DNA of 64,000 nucleotides from Candidatus Aalborgicola bjergmarkensis (GTDB lineage Bacteria > Pseudomonadota > Gammaproteobacteria > Burkholderiales > Burkholderiaceae_C), in assembly GCA_016708725.1 (NCBI GenBank), contig JADJFE010000002.1, positions 186,001 through 250,000 on the forward strand. The letters are read 5' to 3'. The stretch's first letter is position 1, and every line of letters starts with the position of its first letter. The notes beneath the pieces were generated by a model. The model was given only the letters and a program-made list of their open reading frames with translations. It did not search any database and had not been told where the DNA came from. This document shows positions 1 through 8,315 of this stretch, one piece after another. Made by a program: the position numbers and the translations under genes.

Positions 1-562
1 GCAGGCCCAGGCGCCTGGCTTCCGCGCGGTTGGGTGTGGCCAGGGTGGCGCGCGGCAGTAGCTCTTGCATGTAGGTCTGCACCAGTGCGTCGTCAGCAAA
101 GCTGGCTCCGGTGGTGGCGCCCAGTACCGGGTCCACGACCAGGGCCAGCGCATGGCCTCTTCCCCGCAAACGGTCCACCCAGTCGCACACCACGCGCAGA
201 TTGTCCACGCTGCCCAGCAGCCCGGTCTTGATGGCCTGTGGCGGCAGGTCTTGTGCGAGCGCGGCCAGCTGGGCATCCAGCAGAGCGGCGCTGACCGGCT
301 CCACGTGTGTGACGGACACCGAGTTTTGCGCGGTGATGGCGGCCACTGCCGTACACCCATGCACGCCAAAGGCTTGCAAGGCCTTGAGGTCGGCCTGCAG
401 TCCGGCGCCAGCACCTGGGTCGGAACCGGCCACGCTCCAGACCACGGGACGCATGTCGGCGGCCAGCGAGCGCACTTCAGTGCCAAATGTGCCTAATGTG
501 CCTAATGTGCTCAATGTGCTTGCAGCCCTTGTGGGATGTGCGGGAGCAGCTTCTTTTTTCAT
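1..562 (-). CDS. thiD: hydroxymethylpyrimidine (phosphate) kinase, partial (runs off window start)
   Basis: Phosphorylates HMP and HMP-P in thiamine pyrophosphate synthesis in the cytoplasm. The frame has no stop before base 1, so the C-terminus is missing. Reading from the ATG at 562, the core begins near residue 37 with VVWSVAGSDPGAGAGLQADL, the substrate/Mg-ATP binding start of the ThiD ribokinase fold, followed by AITAQNS and IKTGLLGS. The first 36 residues are unusual: four 9-nt repeats (486-521) give a TL(S/G) repeat, so the true start may be the ATG at 454 just before the core. Neither start has a good Shine-Dalgarno sequence. A short open frame (632-570, 20 codons) lies between the riboswitch and this gene. 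Placement behind a TPP riboswitch confirms a thiamine role. Confidence 0.85.
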   Translation of the reverse strand, partial: MKKEAAPAHPTRAASTLSTLGTLGTFGTEVRSLAADMRPVVWSVAGSDPGAGAGLQADLKALQAFGVHGCTAVAAITAQNSVSVTHVEPVSAALLDAQLAALAQDLPPQAIKTGLLGSVDNLRVVCDWVDRLRGRGHALALVVDPVLGATTGASFADDALVQTYMQELLPRATLATPNRAEARRLGL

Positions 563-649
563 AGTAGATTCACAGCAGGATGGGGTGGCCTGCGACGGGT
601 GTGGACGCTACCGCCATGTCCTGACGCGCCATGATTCCGGCCTCAAAGG

Positions 650-770
650 CCAGTCGCCCGCCTCGCTGCCATGGGCCAGCTGGCGGGCTGGTATGAACCA
701 GATCAAGTTCACGGGTTCGGCATCCATCTCAGCGCAACCATTGCGCACCCCGGACAAAGGGCGAGTGTAC
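650..770 (-). promoter_or_regulatory. TPP riboswitch (THI element)
   Basis: On the minus strand the aptamer signatures appear in order: GGGGTGC (about 753-747), GCTGAGATGG (734-725), ACCCGTGAAC and TTGATCTGGTTCATACCAGC (about 706-687). These match the conserved THI-box core. It lies about 90 bases upstream of thiD in the same direction. A short GGCC/GGCC hairpin follows at about 640-655 and may be part of the expression platform. Binding of thiamine pyrophosphate would be expected to lower thiD expression. Confidence 0.88.
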
Positions 771-929
771 GTAGGGGATGCGTCCCTTGACCGGATGTCA
801 ACTGCGCCCGGATGCAGCGCAGGTGAACATGGCATCCACACACATCGGCGCGGTGGCTTTCATCCACCAGTTTGGCTCCAGTCTGAACGAATTAGGGTCG
901 TACATCTAATTCACTATTGGAAAAATTAA

Positions 930-941
930 ACGAACGTTCGT
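930..941. promoter_or_regulatory. perfect 12-bp palindrome, candidate TetR-type operator
   Basis: ACGAACGTTCGT is perfectly self-complementary and sits in an AT-rich stretch between the thiamine leader (reading left) and the small ORF and DUF2156 gene (reading right). TetR-family operators often look like this. No regulator gene is adjacent, so the binding protein is unknown. The rest of 771-1007 shows no other gene. Confidence 0.4.
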
Positions 942-1007
942 ACAGTTCCACGCGACCGTCACCGGTTTTTTATTAAATGTCTAAATTTTTAAACGTGGAG
1001 TTCGATC

Positions 1008-1148
1008 ATGCAACAAGTCTCAAAAAGGCGCCCTCTTTTCTTCCGCGCCGCTTTCGTTGGTTGTGCTAAAGCACTAACCGTCGAGGATTCCTCTACAGCC
1101 GATGTCGCCTGCTGGTTCAAAAAACCTACGGCGGCGAATTTAATCTGA
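1008..1148 (+). CDS. possible 46-residue small protein
   Basis: An ATG at 1008 follows GTGGAG at a good ribosome-binding distance and opens a 46-codon frame ending TGA at 1146-1148. The product starts MQQVSKRRPLFFRAAF, is basic at the N-terminus, has two cysteines, and resembles no family I know. It sits 73 bases before the DUF2156 gene in the same direction and just downstream of the palindrome at 930. It could be a leader peptide or a chance frame. Confidence 0.3.
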   Translation: MQQVSKRRPLFFRAAFVGCAKALTVEDSSTADVACWFKKPTAANLI

Positions 1149-1221
1149 TGTGAACAGTCTGGCAACCATTGCCGTGTTGACTGAAATTGCAAACAAATCG
1201 GTTTTTTTTTAGGGGACTATC

Positions 1222-2232
1222 ATGAGCAACCAATTACTGGTGTTGGAGTCAGGTTTTCAGGTACCGTCGACTTACACCTTCACCCAGAGCGAGCGCCTCA
1301 GCTATTTGAAGAACTATGGCGTTCATTCCATGGCGTTTTCAACCTTGCAGCCTGATATGGAGTATTTTGATGTTCCAGGGGTTGGGTATATTGCGTATGC
1401 CCGCTACCTGGGCTTGAAGTTTGTTCTGTCAGATCCAATTTGTGATCCATCACACGTGGAGTCGATGCTCAATCGCTTTGTTGCCAAGTATCCGAATGCA
1501 GTATTTGCACAAGTTACCAAGAACGTGGTGGACATACTGCACCGCAATCACGGTTATTTCGGTACCCAGTTTGGGTCCGAATCCAAAATACCGCTGGCCG
1601 ACTGGGATCTGCGCGGCAAGAAAAAACAGATCATTCGCACGGCCATCAACCAGGCCGTCGCACAGAATGTCGAGATTCGCGAGGGTTGTTTTGATCACTA
1701 TACCAAGAAGATTTCCGAATCGTGGATCAAGACACGCAAGTGCAAGAGCAATGAGATCCGTTTTCTGATCCGTCCCATGCTGATGAGCTACAAGGAAGGC
1801 ACGCGTTACTTTTATGCCTACCAGAATGGCGAAGCAGTGGGCTTTGTATTTTTTGACCCCATTTACCGCAATGGCAAACTGGTTGCTTATGTGCCGAACA
1901 TTTCCCGTGCTTGTGCCACGTTCAAGCAGGGATTGTGGTATCCCATGATGGCACACGCCATGGAGGTATTCAAGGCCGAAGGGGTGGAGTATCTGGACAT
2001 GGGTCTGATACCACTCATGCTGGACGATGAGATGGAAGCGCAAGAGTCACGTTCCCTGCGTTCGGTGCAAAACCTCATATCGAAGTGGGGAAACTCTCTC
2101 TACAACTTCAAAGGTTTGGGGTTTGCCAAATCCCGATTCCAGGGGCGTATCGAAAAAACTTACTGCTGCCACCGCAACCAGTTCCCCGGTTTTGCCATGT
2201 TTGCCATGTTCCGGTTAACGCGCCTTATCTGA
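1222..2232 (+). CDS. DUF2156 protein (lysyl-phosphatidylglycerol synthetase C-terminal-like, GNAT fold)
   Basis: A 336-residue protein without signal peptide or membrane segments. The body from about residue 25 to 315 has the layout of DUF2156/LPG synthetase C-terminal proteins, which share a double GNAT fold and use an activated donor to modify a lipid or peptide: an early GVGYIAYARYLG strand, a central KKKQIIRTAINQA helix and a late VEYLDMGL strand. MprF-type flippase helices are absent, so the substrate cannot be told. Its ATG follows TTTTAGGGGACTATC. The 3' end overlaps the convergent cyclase gene by 18 bases, and a 9-nt duplication (2191-2208) doubles GFAMFAMF near the C-terminus. Confidence 0.65.
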   Translation: MSNQLLVLESGFQVPSTYTFTQSERLSYLKNYGVHSMAFSTLQPDMEYFDVPGVGYIAYARYLGLKFVLSDPICDPSHVESMLNRFVAKYPNAVFAQVTKNVVDILHRNHGYFGTQFGSESKIPLADWDLRGKKKQIIRTAINQAVAQNVEIREGCFDHYTKKISESWIKTRKCKSNEIRFLIRPMLMSYKEGTRYFYAYQNGEAVGFVFFDPIYRNGKLVAYVPNISRACATFKQGLWYPMMAHAMEVFKAEGVEYLDMGLIPLMLDDEMEAQESRSLRSVQNLISKWGNSLYNFKGLGFAKSRFQGRIEKTYCCHRNQFPGFAMFAMFRLTRLI

Positions 2233-4281
2233 GGCCTTATCTGAGTCGTTTGCACTACCCAAGGTCTCGTAAAAACACAGGGTGTTGCGGCCCTTGGATT
2301 TTGCCTGGTACATGGCCAGATCGGCTTGTTTGATGATGTCTATTGGATCGCCTGCGCGCCCCAGGAACAGGGTGACACCCATGCTGGGGGTCAAGGTGTG
2401 GATACGCCCTTGCAGGGTATAGGGATCATTCAGACTCAGCAGGATTTTGTGCCCCACGGCATTGGCATGTTCGCGTGCATCCGATGCGGTGCTGCCAATA
2501 TTTTGAATCAGCACGACAAATTCGTCACCACCGAGCCGCGCCACCGTGTCAATGGCGCGCACGCAGTGCTGCAAACGCTGCGCGACTTCTTGCAACAACA
2601 AATCACCGGCATCATGGCCGTAGGTGTCGTTGAGTAACTTGAATTTGTCCAGGTCCAGAAACAGCAAGGCACCATAGCTGCTATTGCGCTGGCTGGCCGC
2701 GCGCGCAATGTCCATGCGGTCCATCAACAAGCGCCGGTTGGGCAGACCCGTCAGCGTGTCGTGGAACGCCAGATGTTCAATGGCTTTTTGTGCCTGCTTG
2801 CGCTCGCTGATGTTGCGCGCGATGGCGATCAGGCGTTCTTCTTCTCCGCTTTGGGTTGGCTTGCGCACGACCGAGAGTTCAAACCACTGCCAGCCTTGCG
2901 CCAGTTCCAGGCTGTATTGCTTGCCGCTGGAGCGGCCATTGGCCAGCGCTTCGTTCAAGGCACTTAAACAGATATCGGCTGCCTCCTGGGGCAATATCTC
3001 GGAGATATGGCGGTTGATCTGGTATTCCACTGGCGCAATCAGGTCGCTGGTGTTGTGGCTGTGAATTGCACGGTAATGGCCATCGGCGCTGAATTCGAAC
3101 ACCAGATCGGGCAATGCGTTAAGCGTGGCTTGCAGCTCGGCCTGGGTGGCGAGCAGTTCTGCTTCCATCTGTTTGCGTCTGGATATATCCATGACGGTCC
3201 CCACCATGCGCAGCGGCTGGCCATCCTGGCTGAACTGCACGACCTTGCCCCGGTTACTTAACCAGACCCAGTGCCCATCCTGATGGCGTGCCCGGTATTC
3301 TGCCTCGTAAGCGTTTGCTTCACCATGAAGGTGCGCACGCATGGCCTTCAAGGTGCCTGGCAGGTCATCGGGATGAATCAGATGCCCCCAGGGGCGTGCA
3401 TATTTGCTCTCGGAAATATCGCGCCCCAGCATGGTGCAGGTGTGCTCATCCATGCGATAGCCTTTTTCCACGGTCAGATCGTGGTCCCAGCGGCCCAGGT
3501 CGGCGCCCATGATCGCCAACTCCAGTTGCTCGGTAATCTCGCGCAGCAGAGCCTCGGAGCGCTTACGCTGGTGGATGTCGCGCGCAACACCCACGATGCC
3601 GATGATGCGCTCGTTCGCGTCGCGCAGTGGCGTTCGGATGATTTCAAAAAGAGTGCCCGAGGTCTGATTGGCGCGATCCATGACCTCTTCGCTGACCACG
3701 GGTCTGCCTGCCTGGAGCGCGGTACGGTCACCCTTGAGAATGTGTGCGGCGAAAACCTGGTCCACCCAGTCGCTGTCACAGCTTCCCACAATATCGCTCG
3801 TTCTGGCATGGTAGCCTGCCGCAAAAGCGTCATTGCAGCTCAGATACACACCATTGATATCCTTGACCCACACCCTGTCGGGAATCATTTGTAGCGCGGC
3901 AGTGGCAGCGTGTTGCTGTGTGATGTCTTCAACGGTACCTTCAAGGTACAAAGCTTCACCCCTGGCATCACGTACCAGGTGGGCCTGTTCACGAATCCAG
4001 ATGCGCTCTTTGGATCGGATGCGCCTGGCTTCAGAAACGAAGTCCACAACCCGCCCCTCCAATTCGAGCAAAGAGCGAAACTGCGAATGCCTGCTATGAT
4101 CCACGTAGCAGTTGCTGACAAGCGGCCCGTCATCCGTCAAACACTCGGTTTGACTAGAATAACCGTATATTTTGAGCCAGGCAGCGTTTACATGCAGCAG
4201 CCTACCATCGGGGTTGGCACGGTAAGCTCCGATGGGCAGCAGGTCAAACAACGTGGATAAATCTGGGACATCGTGGGACAA
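2215..4281 (-). CDS. diguanylate cyclase with four PAS domains
   Basis: Makes cyclic di-GMP from two GTP in response to signals sensed by PAS domains. No membrane segment is evident, so it should be cytosolic. About four PAS/PAC units occupy residues 5-505, with PAC endings such as VEDITQQ, VGVARDIHQRK, VGTVMDISRRK and IARNISERK. A GGDEF domain follows (about 510-670) with the intact signature ARLGGDEF and an upstream RAID that fits the RxxD inhibitory site, so feedback inhibition is likely. There is no EAL domain. The C-terminus ends in SDKASDKAR because of a 12-nt direct duplication (2222-2245), which lies in the overlap with the convergent gene. Confidence 0.9.
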   Translation of the reverse strand: MSHDVPDLSTLFDLLPIGAYRANPDGRLLHVNAAWLKIYGYSSQTECLTDDGPLVSNCYVDHSRHSQFRSLLELEGRVVDFVSEARRIRSKERIWIREQAHLVRDARGEALYLEGTVEDITQQHAATAALQMIPDRVWVKDINGVYLSCNDAFAAGYHARTSDIVGSCDSDWVDQVFAAHILKGDRTALQAGRPVVSEEVMDRANQTSGTLFEIIRTPLRDANERIIGIVGVARDIHQRKRSEALLREITEQLELAIMGADLGRWDHDLTVEKGYRMDEHTCTMLGRDISESKYARPWGHLIHPDDLPGTLKAMRAHLHGEANAYEAEYRARHQDGHWVWLSNRGKVVQFSQDGQPLRMVGTVMDISRRKQMEAELLATQAELQATLNALPDLVFEFSADGHYRAIHSHNTSDLIAPVEYQINRHISEILPQEAADICLSALNEALANGRSSGKQYSLELAQGWQWFELSVVRKPTQSGEEERLIAIARNISERKQAQKAIEHLAFHDTLTGLPNRRLLMDRMDIARAASQRNSSYGALLFLDLDKFKLLNDTYGHDAGDLLLQEVAQRLQHCVRAIDTVARLGGDEFVVLIQNIGSTASDAREHANAVGHKILLSLNDPYTLQGRIHTLTPSMGVTLFLGRAGDPIDIIKQADLAMYQAKSKGRNTLCFYETLGSANDSDKASDKAR

Positions 4282-4373
4282 AGCCGAGTTTCCTTGCTAG
4301 GTGGTGGATTTTCAGTGTAACAAAGCGCCCTGGGCGCCAACCATAAATTACTTTAAACCAAACCGGAGTCCCC

Positions 4374-5129
4374 GTGCGACTGGCCTTGCTGTCCGATATC
4401 CACGCCAATTTGCAGGCATTTGAAGCCTGCATTGCCCATGCCCGCGCCCAGCGGGCGCAACGCTTTGTTTTTTTGGGTGATTTGGTGGGCTATGGCGCCC
4501 ATCCGGCGGAAGTGGTCGAGCGTGTCATGCACATGGTGCGAGAAGGCAGCGTTGCCATCCAGGGCAACCACGATGCAATGGCCGTGGATCCTCCGGCAAA
4601 GGTCAAAACGGTAGGCGCAAGTACTGCCTCCTGGACACACGACCAGCTCGGCAAGGAGCAGCTTTCCTGGCTTAAGAAATTGCCCTTGACACTGCACCAC
4701 AAAAATCTCCTGTTTGTGCATGCCAGCGCCCATGAGCCCGAAACATGGCCCTATGTCTACGACCAGGATGCCGCCAAGGTCAGCATGGATGCCGCCATGG
4801 CAAACTGGCCCGATGTGCATTACGTGTTTAATGGCCATGTACACGCACAAACGCTGTATTACCGGGCAGGAGGCAATAGTCTGGTGTTATTCAAACCGCA
4901 GCCGGGTATCGCCATTCCGGTGCCCCGGCACCGGCAGTGGCTTTGCACCGTGGGATCGGTCGGTCAACCACGCGACGGCAACCCTGCGGCCATGTACTGC
5001 ATGATGGATACGCAACGCGCACAATTGACCTATTACCGCGTACCCTATGACCATTACGCTGCGGCCACATCCATTCGCCACGCAGGTTTGCCGGATTTTT
5101 TTGCCACCAGACTGGAGGAAGGACGTTGA
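4374..5129 (+). CDS. metallophosphoesterase (calcineurin-like, YfcE/ApaH type)
   Basis: A 251-residue cytosolic phosphoesterase with the full metal-binding set: LLSDIHANL (residues 4-12), FLGDLVGYG (32-40), GNHD (about 64) and FNGHVHA (about 151). The substrate is unknown; small relatives act on dinucleotides or phosphodiesters. The start (GTG at 4374) follows a GGAG-type site. Its stop overlaps the TTG start of the pseudokinase gene by four bases (TTGA), so the two are translationally coupled. The pairing suggests the phosphoesterase and the kinase-like protein act in one pathway. That link is inferred from context only. Confidence 0.85.
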   Translation: MRLALLSDIHANLQAFEACIAHARAQRAQRFVFLGDLVGYGAHPAEVVERVMHMVREGSVAIQGNHDAMAVDPPAKVKTVGASTASWTHDQLGKEQLSWLKKLPLTLHHKNLLFVHASAHEPETWPYVYDQDAAKVSMDAAMANWPDVHYVFNGHVHAQTLYYRAGGNSLVLFKPQPGIAIPVPRHRQWLCTVGSVGQPRDGNPAAMYCMMDTQRAQLTYYRVPYDHYAAATSIRHAGLPDFFATRLEEGR

Positions 5130-6652
5130 AAACACCCAAGATCGGCTCCGAGTATGACGGCTTCATGCTGGAAGAGCACATGTACTCGGGTGGTATCTCC
5201 GATATCTACCATGTGCGGCCTAACCCAAAAAAGCCGGATCCGGGGTTTGCGCTGGTGATGAAAATTCCGTGCGCGTCCACGGGCGACTCAGCGGAAAACA
5301 TGGTGCATTTCGAAGTCGAATGCCAGATCATGTCGGTACTGCAAGGTAGCCATGTGCCGCGCTTTGTCGCAGCCGGTGATTTGCAGCGTGAACCCTATTT
5401 GCTCATGGAGTACGTCAACGGCCAGACCCTGCAACGCAAGCTCAATACAAAAGTACTCCCCAGCGTGCAAGAGGTAGCCAGGCTGGGGGCGAGCATGGCG
5501 CGCGCCGTGCATGCTGTACACCAGCAAAACACCGTGCATTCCGGGCTCAATCCCGCCAGGGTGTTGTTCCGCCCCGATGGCAGCACCGTGCTACTGGGCT
5601 TTGGCCGGGCGTGCCATGCCCATTACCCCGACTTGCTGGCCGGACGCTTACCCAAGCCCACGGGGGCAACGGCCTGGCTTGCTCCCGAGCAGATCGTGGG
5701 GGTACGCGGTGATGCGCGCAGCGATGTTTTCACGTTGGGTGTCATGCTCTATGTGTTGTGTACCGGACAGCTGCCCTTTGGCATTGCGCAAACCCCGCTG
5801 GATTTGCGCCAGCGCCCCTGGCTCAAACCGATACCGCTGCGCAAGTTGCGGCCCGAGTTGCCTGAATGGCTGCAGGAGGTCGTGCTACGTTGCCTGGAGC
5901 GACATGCTGAGAACCGTTACGCGTCGGCCGCACTTTTGAGCTTTGACCTCTTGCACCCGAATCAGGTTGCCATCACCGGACGCGGCCGCAAGATCACCAA
6001 AAGCCAGTTTGGCAACTATTTCAAACGTTGGCTTGGCACCATCGGCGTGCTGCGCTACCGGCCCAGCCCGCTTGTCACACACCCCGTGGAGAACACCCCG
6101 ATTGCGATGGTGGCCGTTCCCTACTCCAACGTGACCGATGCCACGCTGTATTCGCTGCGCGATGCAGTGACCCGTTTGCTGGGAACCTTGCCCGATGCCC
6201 GGCTGTCCTGCGTGACCGTCATCGCGCCCACCCACCATGGCCGCACGCCCAGCATATCCGTCGTATCCGGGGAAGAGAGTACCGCCAGCAATGCGTACCG
6301 GCGCCACCTGGCGACCCTGCAGCGCTGGGCGCAGGCGCTGAATACTCCCGGCCGCCAGATTTCATACCACGTGCTGGAGTCGGGTGATGTAGCGCAAGCC
6401 TTGCTCAACTACGCAGCAGGCAACCATGTAGGCGTCATTGTCATGGGTGCGTCCACCCACGGACGCAAGACCCAGCGTTTGTTAACTACCGTGCCAATCA
6501 AGGTTGCCATGTCTGCCCCTTGCACCGTTATCCTGGTCAAACCGTCCTTGCCCTCCGGTCTGCTGTTGAGTGAGCAACCCGTGGAGGAAGCATCGGGCAG
6601 GGTTGCTACCGACCCGTCGTTGTACGGCGATGACCTGGGACCCTTGGGGTAA
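5126..6652 (+). CDS. kinase-like/universal stress protein fusion, probably a pseudokinase
   Basis: A 508-residue fusion. Residues 8-280 follow the Hanks kinase fold: the beta-3 lysine (ALVMKIP), the helix-C glutamate (HFEVECQIM), a hinge LLMEYVNG and an APEQ motif are present. The catalytic loop reads HSGLNPARVL where HRDLKPxN is expected, and the DFG position reads LLGFGRA, so both catalytic aspartates are glycine. A Usp domain follows (about 325-485), ending VIVMGASTHG and PCTVILVKP. Its ATP-binding GS is replaced by TT. Start is TTG at 5126 behind GGAGGA. Kinase/Usp fusions are known in betaproteobacteria; loss of both aspartates points to a scaffold or sensor rather than an enzyme. ruvB starts 16 bases downstream. 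Confidence 0.8.
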   Translation: MKTPKIGSEYDGFMLEEHMYSGGISDIYHVRPNPKKPDPGFALVMKIPCASTGDSAENMVHFEVECQIMSVLQGSHVPRFVAAGDLQREPYLLMEYVNGQTLQRKLNTKVLPSVQEVARLGASMARAVHAVHQQNTVHSGLNPARVLFRPDGSTVLLGFGRACHAHYPDLLAGRLPKPTGATAWLAPEQIVGVRGDARSDVFTLGVMLYVLCTGQLPFGIAQTPLDLRQRPWLKPIPLRKLRPELPEWLQEVVLRCLERHAENRYASAALLSFDLLHPNQVAITGRGRKITKSQFGNYFKRWLGTIGVLRYRPSPLVTHPVENTPIAMVAVPYSNVTDATLYSLRDAVTRLLGTLPDARLSCVTVIAPTHHGRTPSISVVSGEESTASNAYRRHLATLQRWAQALNTPGRQISYHVLESGDVAQALLNYAAGNHVGVIVMGASTHGRKTQRLLTTVPIKVAMSAPCTVILVKPSLPSGLLLSEQPVEEASGRVATDPSLYGDDLGPLG

Positions 6653-6668
6653 TCAAACAGTAAGTTCC

Positions 6669-7730
6669 ATGAGCATTCAGACCGACGATTTTTCCGCGCC
6701 ACCTGCCAAACGCACCGTGTCTGCGCAACCGGCCTCGCCCAACGAGGTGGCGCTGGAACGCGCCTTGCGGCCCAAGCTGCTTGACGAGTATGTGGGACAG
6801 GTCAAGATCCGCGAACAACTGGAAATCTTTGTCAGTGCTGCCAGAATGCGCAACGAAGCGCTGGACCATGTACTACTGTTTGGTCCTCCGGGTCTGGGGA
6901 AAACCACGCTGAGCCATATCGTTGCCGCCGAACTGGGTGTCAAACTGCGCCAGACCAGCGGGCCGGTGCTGGAAAAGCCCAAAGACCTCGCGGCGCTGTT
7001 GACGAATCTGGAAAAAAACGATGTGCTCTTTATTGATGAAATCCATCGTTTAAGTCCCGTGGTGGAAGAAATCTTGTACCCGGCGCTGGAAGACTACAAG
7101 ATTGACATCATGATCGGCGAGGGGCCGGCCGCGCGCAGTATCAAGCTGGACTTGCAACCCTTTACGCTGGTGGGTGCCACCACACGTGCCGGCATGCTCA
7201 CCAACCCCTTGCGTGACCGCTTTGGTATCGTGGCGCGGCTGGAGTTTTATACCCCTGAAGAACTGTTGCGCATCGTCACGCGTAGCGCCGGACTGCTCAA
7301 GGTGCCCATGGATGCCGACGGCGGTTTTGAAATCGCCCGGCGCTCACGCGGCACGCCACGCATTGCCAACCGTCTGTTGCGCCGGGTACGCGACTTTGCC
7401 GACGTCAAGGGCAAAGGCCACATCAGCCTGGATATTGCCAGCCGTGCGCTGGCCATGCTGGACGTGGACCCCATGGGGTTTGATCTGATGGACCGCAAAC
7501 TGCTGGAGGCTGTCATCCTGCGTTTTGATGGCGGCCCGGTAGGTCTGGACAACATTGCCGCCAGCATTGGCGAGGAGCGCGAAACCATCGAGGATGTGAT
7601 CGAGCCTTACCTGATCCAGCAAGGCTTTTTGCAACGCACCCCGCGCGGGCGCATCGCCACGCTGGCGGCTTACCAGCACCTGGGTGTGGCACCCAAAAGC
7701 ACGACCGCCGATTTGTTTACGGCTGGCTAA
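6669..7730 (+). CDS. ruvB: Holliday junction branch migration ATPase RuvB
   Basis: The hexameric AAA+ motor that, with RuvA, drives branch migration of Holliday junctions in recombination and repair. At 353 residues it is of normal length. Visible motifs are Walker A GPPGLGKTT, Walker B VLFIDEIHR, sensor 1 GATTRAGML, the arginine finger region NPLRDRFG and the C-terminal winged helix ending TPRGRIATLAAYQHLG. The ATG at 6669 (MSIQTDDF) is preferred over the longer frame because it begins at the family's usual N-terminus. ruvA and ruvC are not adjacent. The gene follows the pseudokinase on the same strand and may be read through from it. Confidence 0.97.
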   Translation: MSIQTDDFSAPPAKRTVSAQPASPNEVALERALRPKLLDEYVGQVKIREQLEIFVSAARMRNEALDHVLLFGPPGLGKTTLSHIVAAELGVKLRQTSGPVLEKPKDLAALLTNLEKNDVLFIDEIHRLSPVVEEILYPALEDYKIDIMIGEGPAARSIKLDLQPFTLVGATTRAGMLTNPLRDRFGIVARLEFYTPEELLRIVTRSAGLLKVPMDADGGFEIARRSRGTPRIANRLLRRVRDFADVKGKGHISLDIASRALAMLDVDPMGFDLMDRKLLEAVILRFDGGPVGLDNIAASIGEERETIEDVIEPYLIQQGFLQRTPRGRIATLAAYQHLGVAPKSTTADLFTAG

Positions 7731-7754
7731 ACGCAATGAACACAACCATGGTGT

Positions 7755-8315
7755 TCATGGTGAGGTAGGCAGCGCCGTAGCGCGGTGATTGGCTTGTTCC
7801 TTGAGGCGCTTGTCGCGCTCCAGACGGCGTTGGATCAGGGCTGCCTGCTTTGCCTGGTAGTCCGCACGATTCTGGGCAATGGTGGAGGCATCCAGGCCCG
7901 CAGGCACCTTGGCTGTGGAAAGCTTCGGACTGGCCGGGGATAACGGGTGGCGTTTTTCCTGCGGGGATTTGGGGTGCTCGGCTGACTGGCGCTGCCGCTC
8001 CCAATCGTCCAGCTTGTCCTGGCTGCGCAGCAGTTGCTGCGCGCCTTTCTGATGCCGCTGTGCATCGTCGAGTTGCACCTCCTGGTTTTTCAGATCGGAC
8101 AGCATTTGCCGACGGCGCACGGCCACGGTGTTCTGGCAATCGGTCACGGCGAATCTGGATTGGCACTGTGCATCCTGCGCGTCGAATTCCGCCATTTTCT
8201 GCTGACGCAAAGTGGCAATGCTCTGGCGTGTGGTTGTTGATTCTTCCTGGGCCTGTGCCACAGGGGCCAGCAGGGCCAGGGCGGCGGCCATGCACAGCCC
8301 GGTCATGTTGATCAT
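7755..8315 (-). CDS. exported coiled-coil protein of unknown function
   Basis: A 186-residue protein with an apparent Sec signal peptide (MINMTGLCMAAALALLAPVA, then QAQ), so probably periplasmic. The mature part is rich in Q, R, K, E and A with heptad-like spacing (about residues 30-100 and 140-175) and two cysteines that could pair (AQCQ and TDCQ). I recognise no named family. Its ATG overlaps the zapE stop (ATGA, four bases), so it is translated from the same message as zapE. This pairing suggests a cell-envelope role, by context only. Confidence 0.65.
   Translation of the reverse strand: MINMTGLCMAAALALLAPVAQAQEESTTTRQSIATLRQQKMAEFDAQDAQCQSRFAVTDCQNTVAVRRRQMLSDLKNQEVQLDDAQRHQKGAQQLLRSQDKLDDWERQRQSAEHPKSPQEKRHPLSPASPKLSTAKVPAGLDASTIAQNRADYQAKQAALIQRRLERDKRLKEQANHRATALPTSP

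Noticed and set aside
111..929. Long plus-strand open frame over thiD and its leader
   Set aside because: It is antisense to a clear ThiD protein and to the TPP riboswitch, and its translation has no family resemblance.
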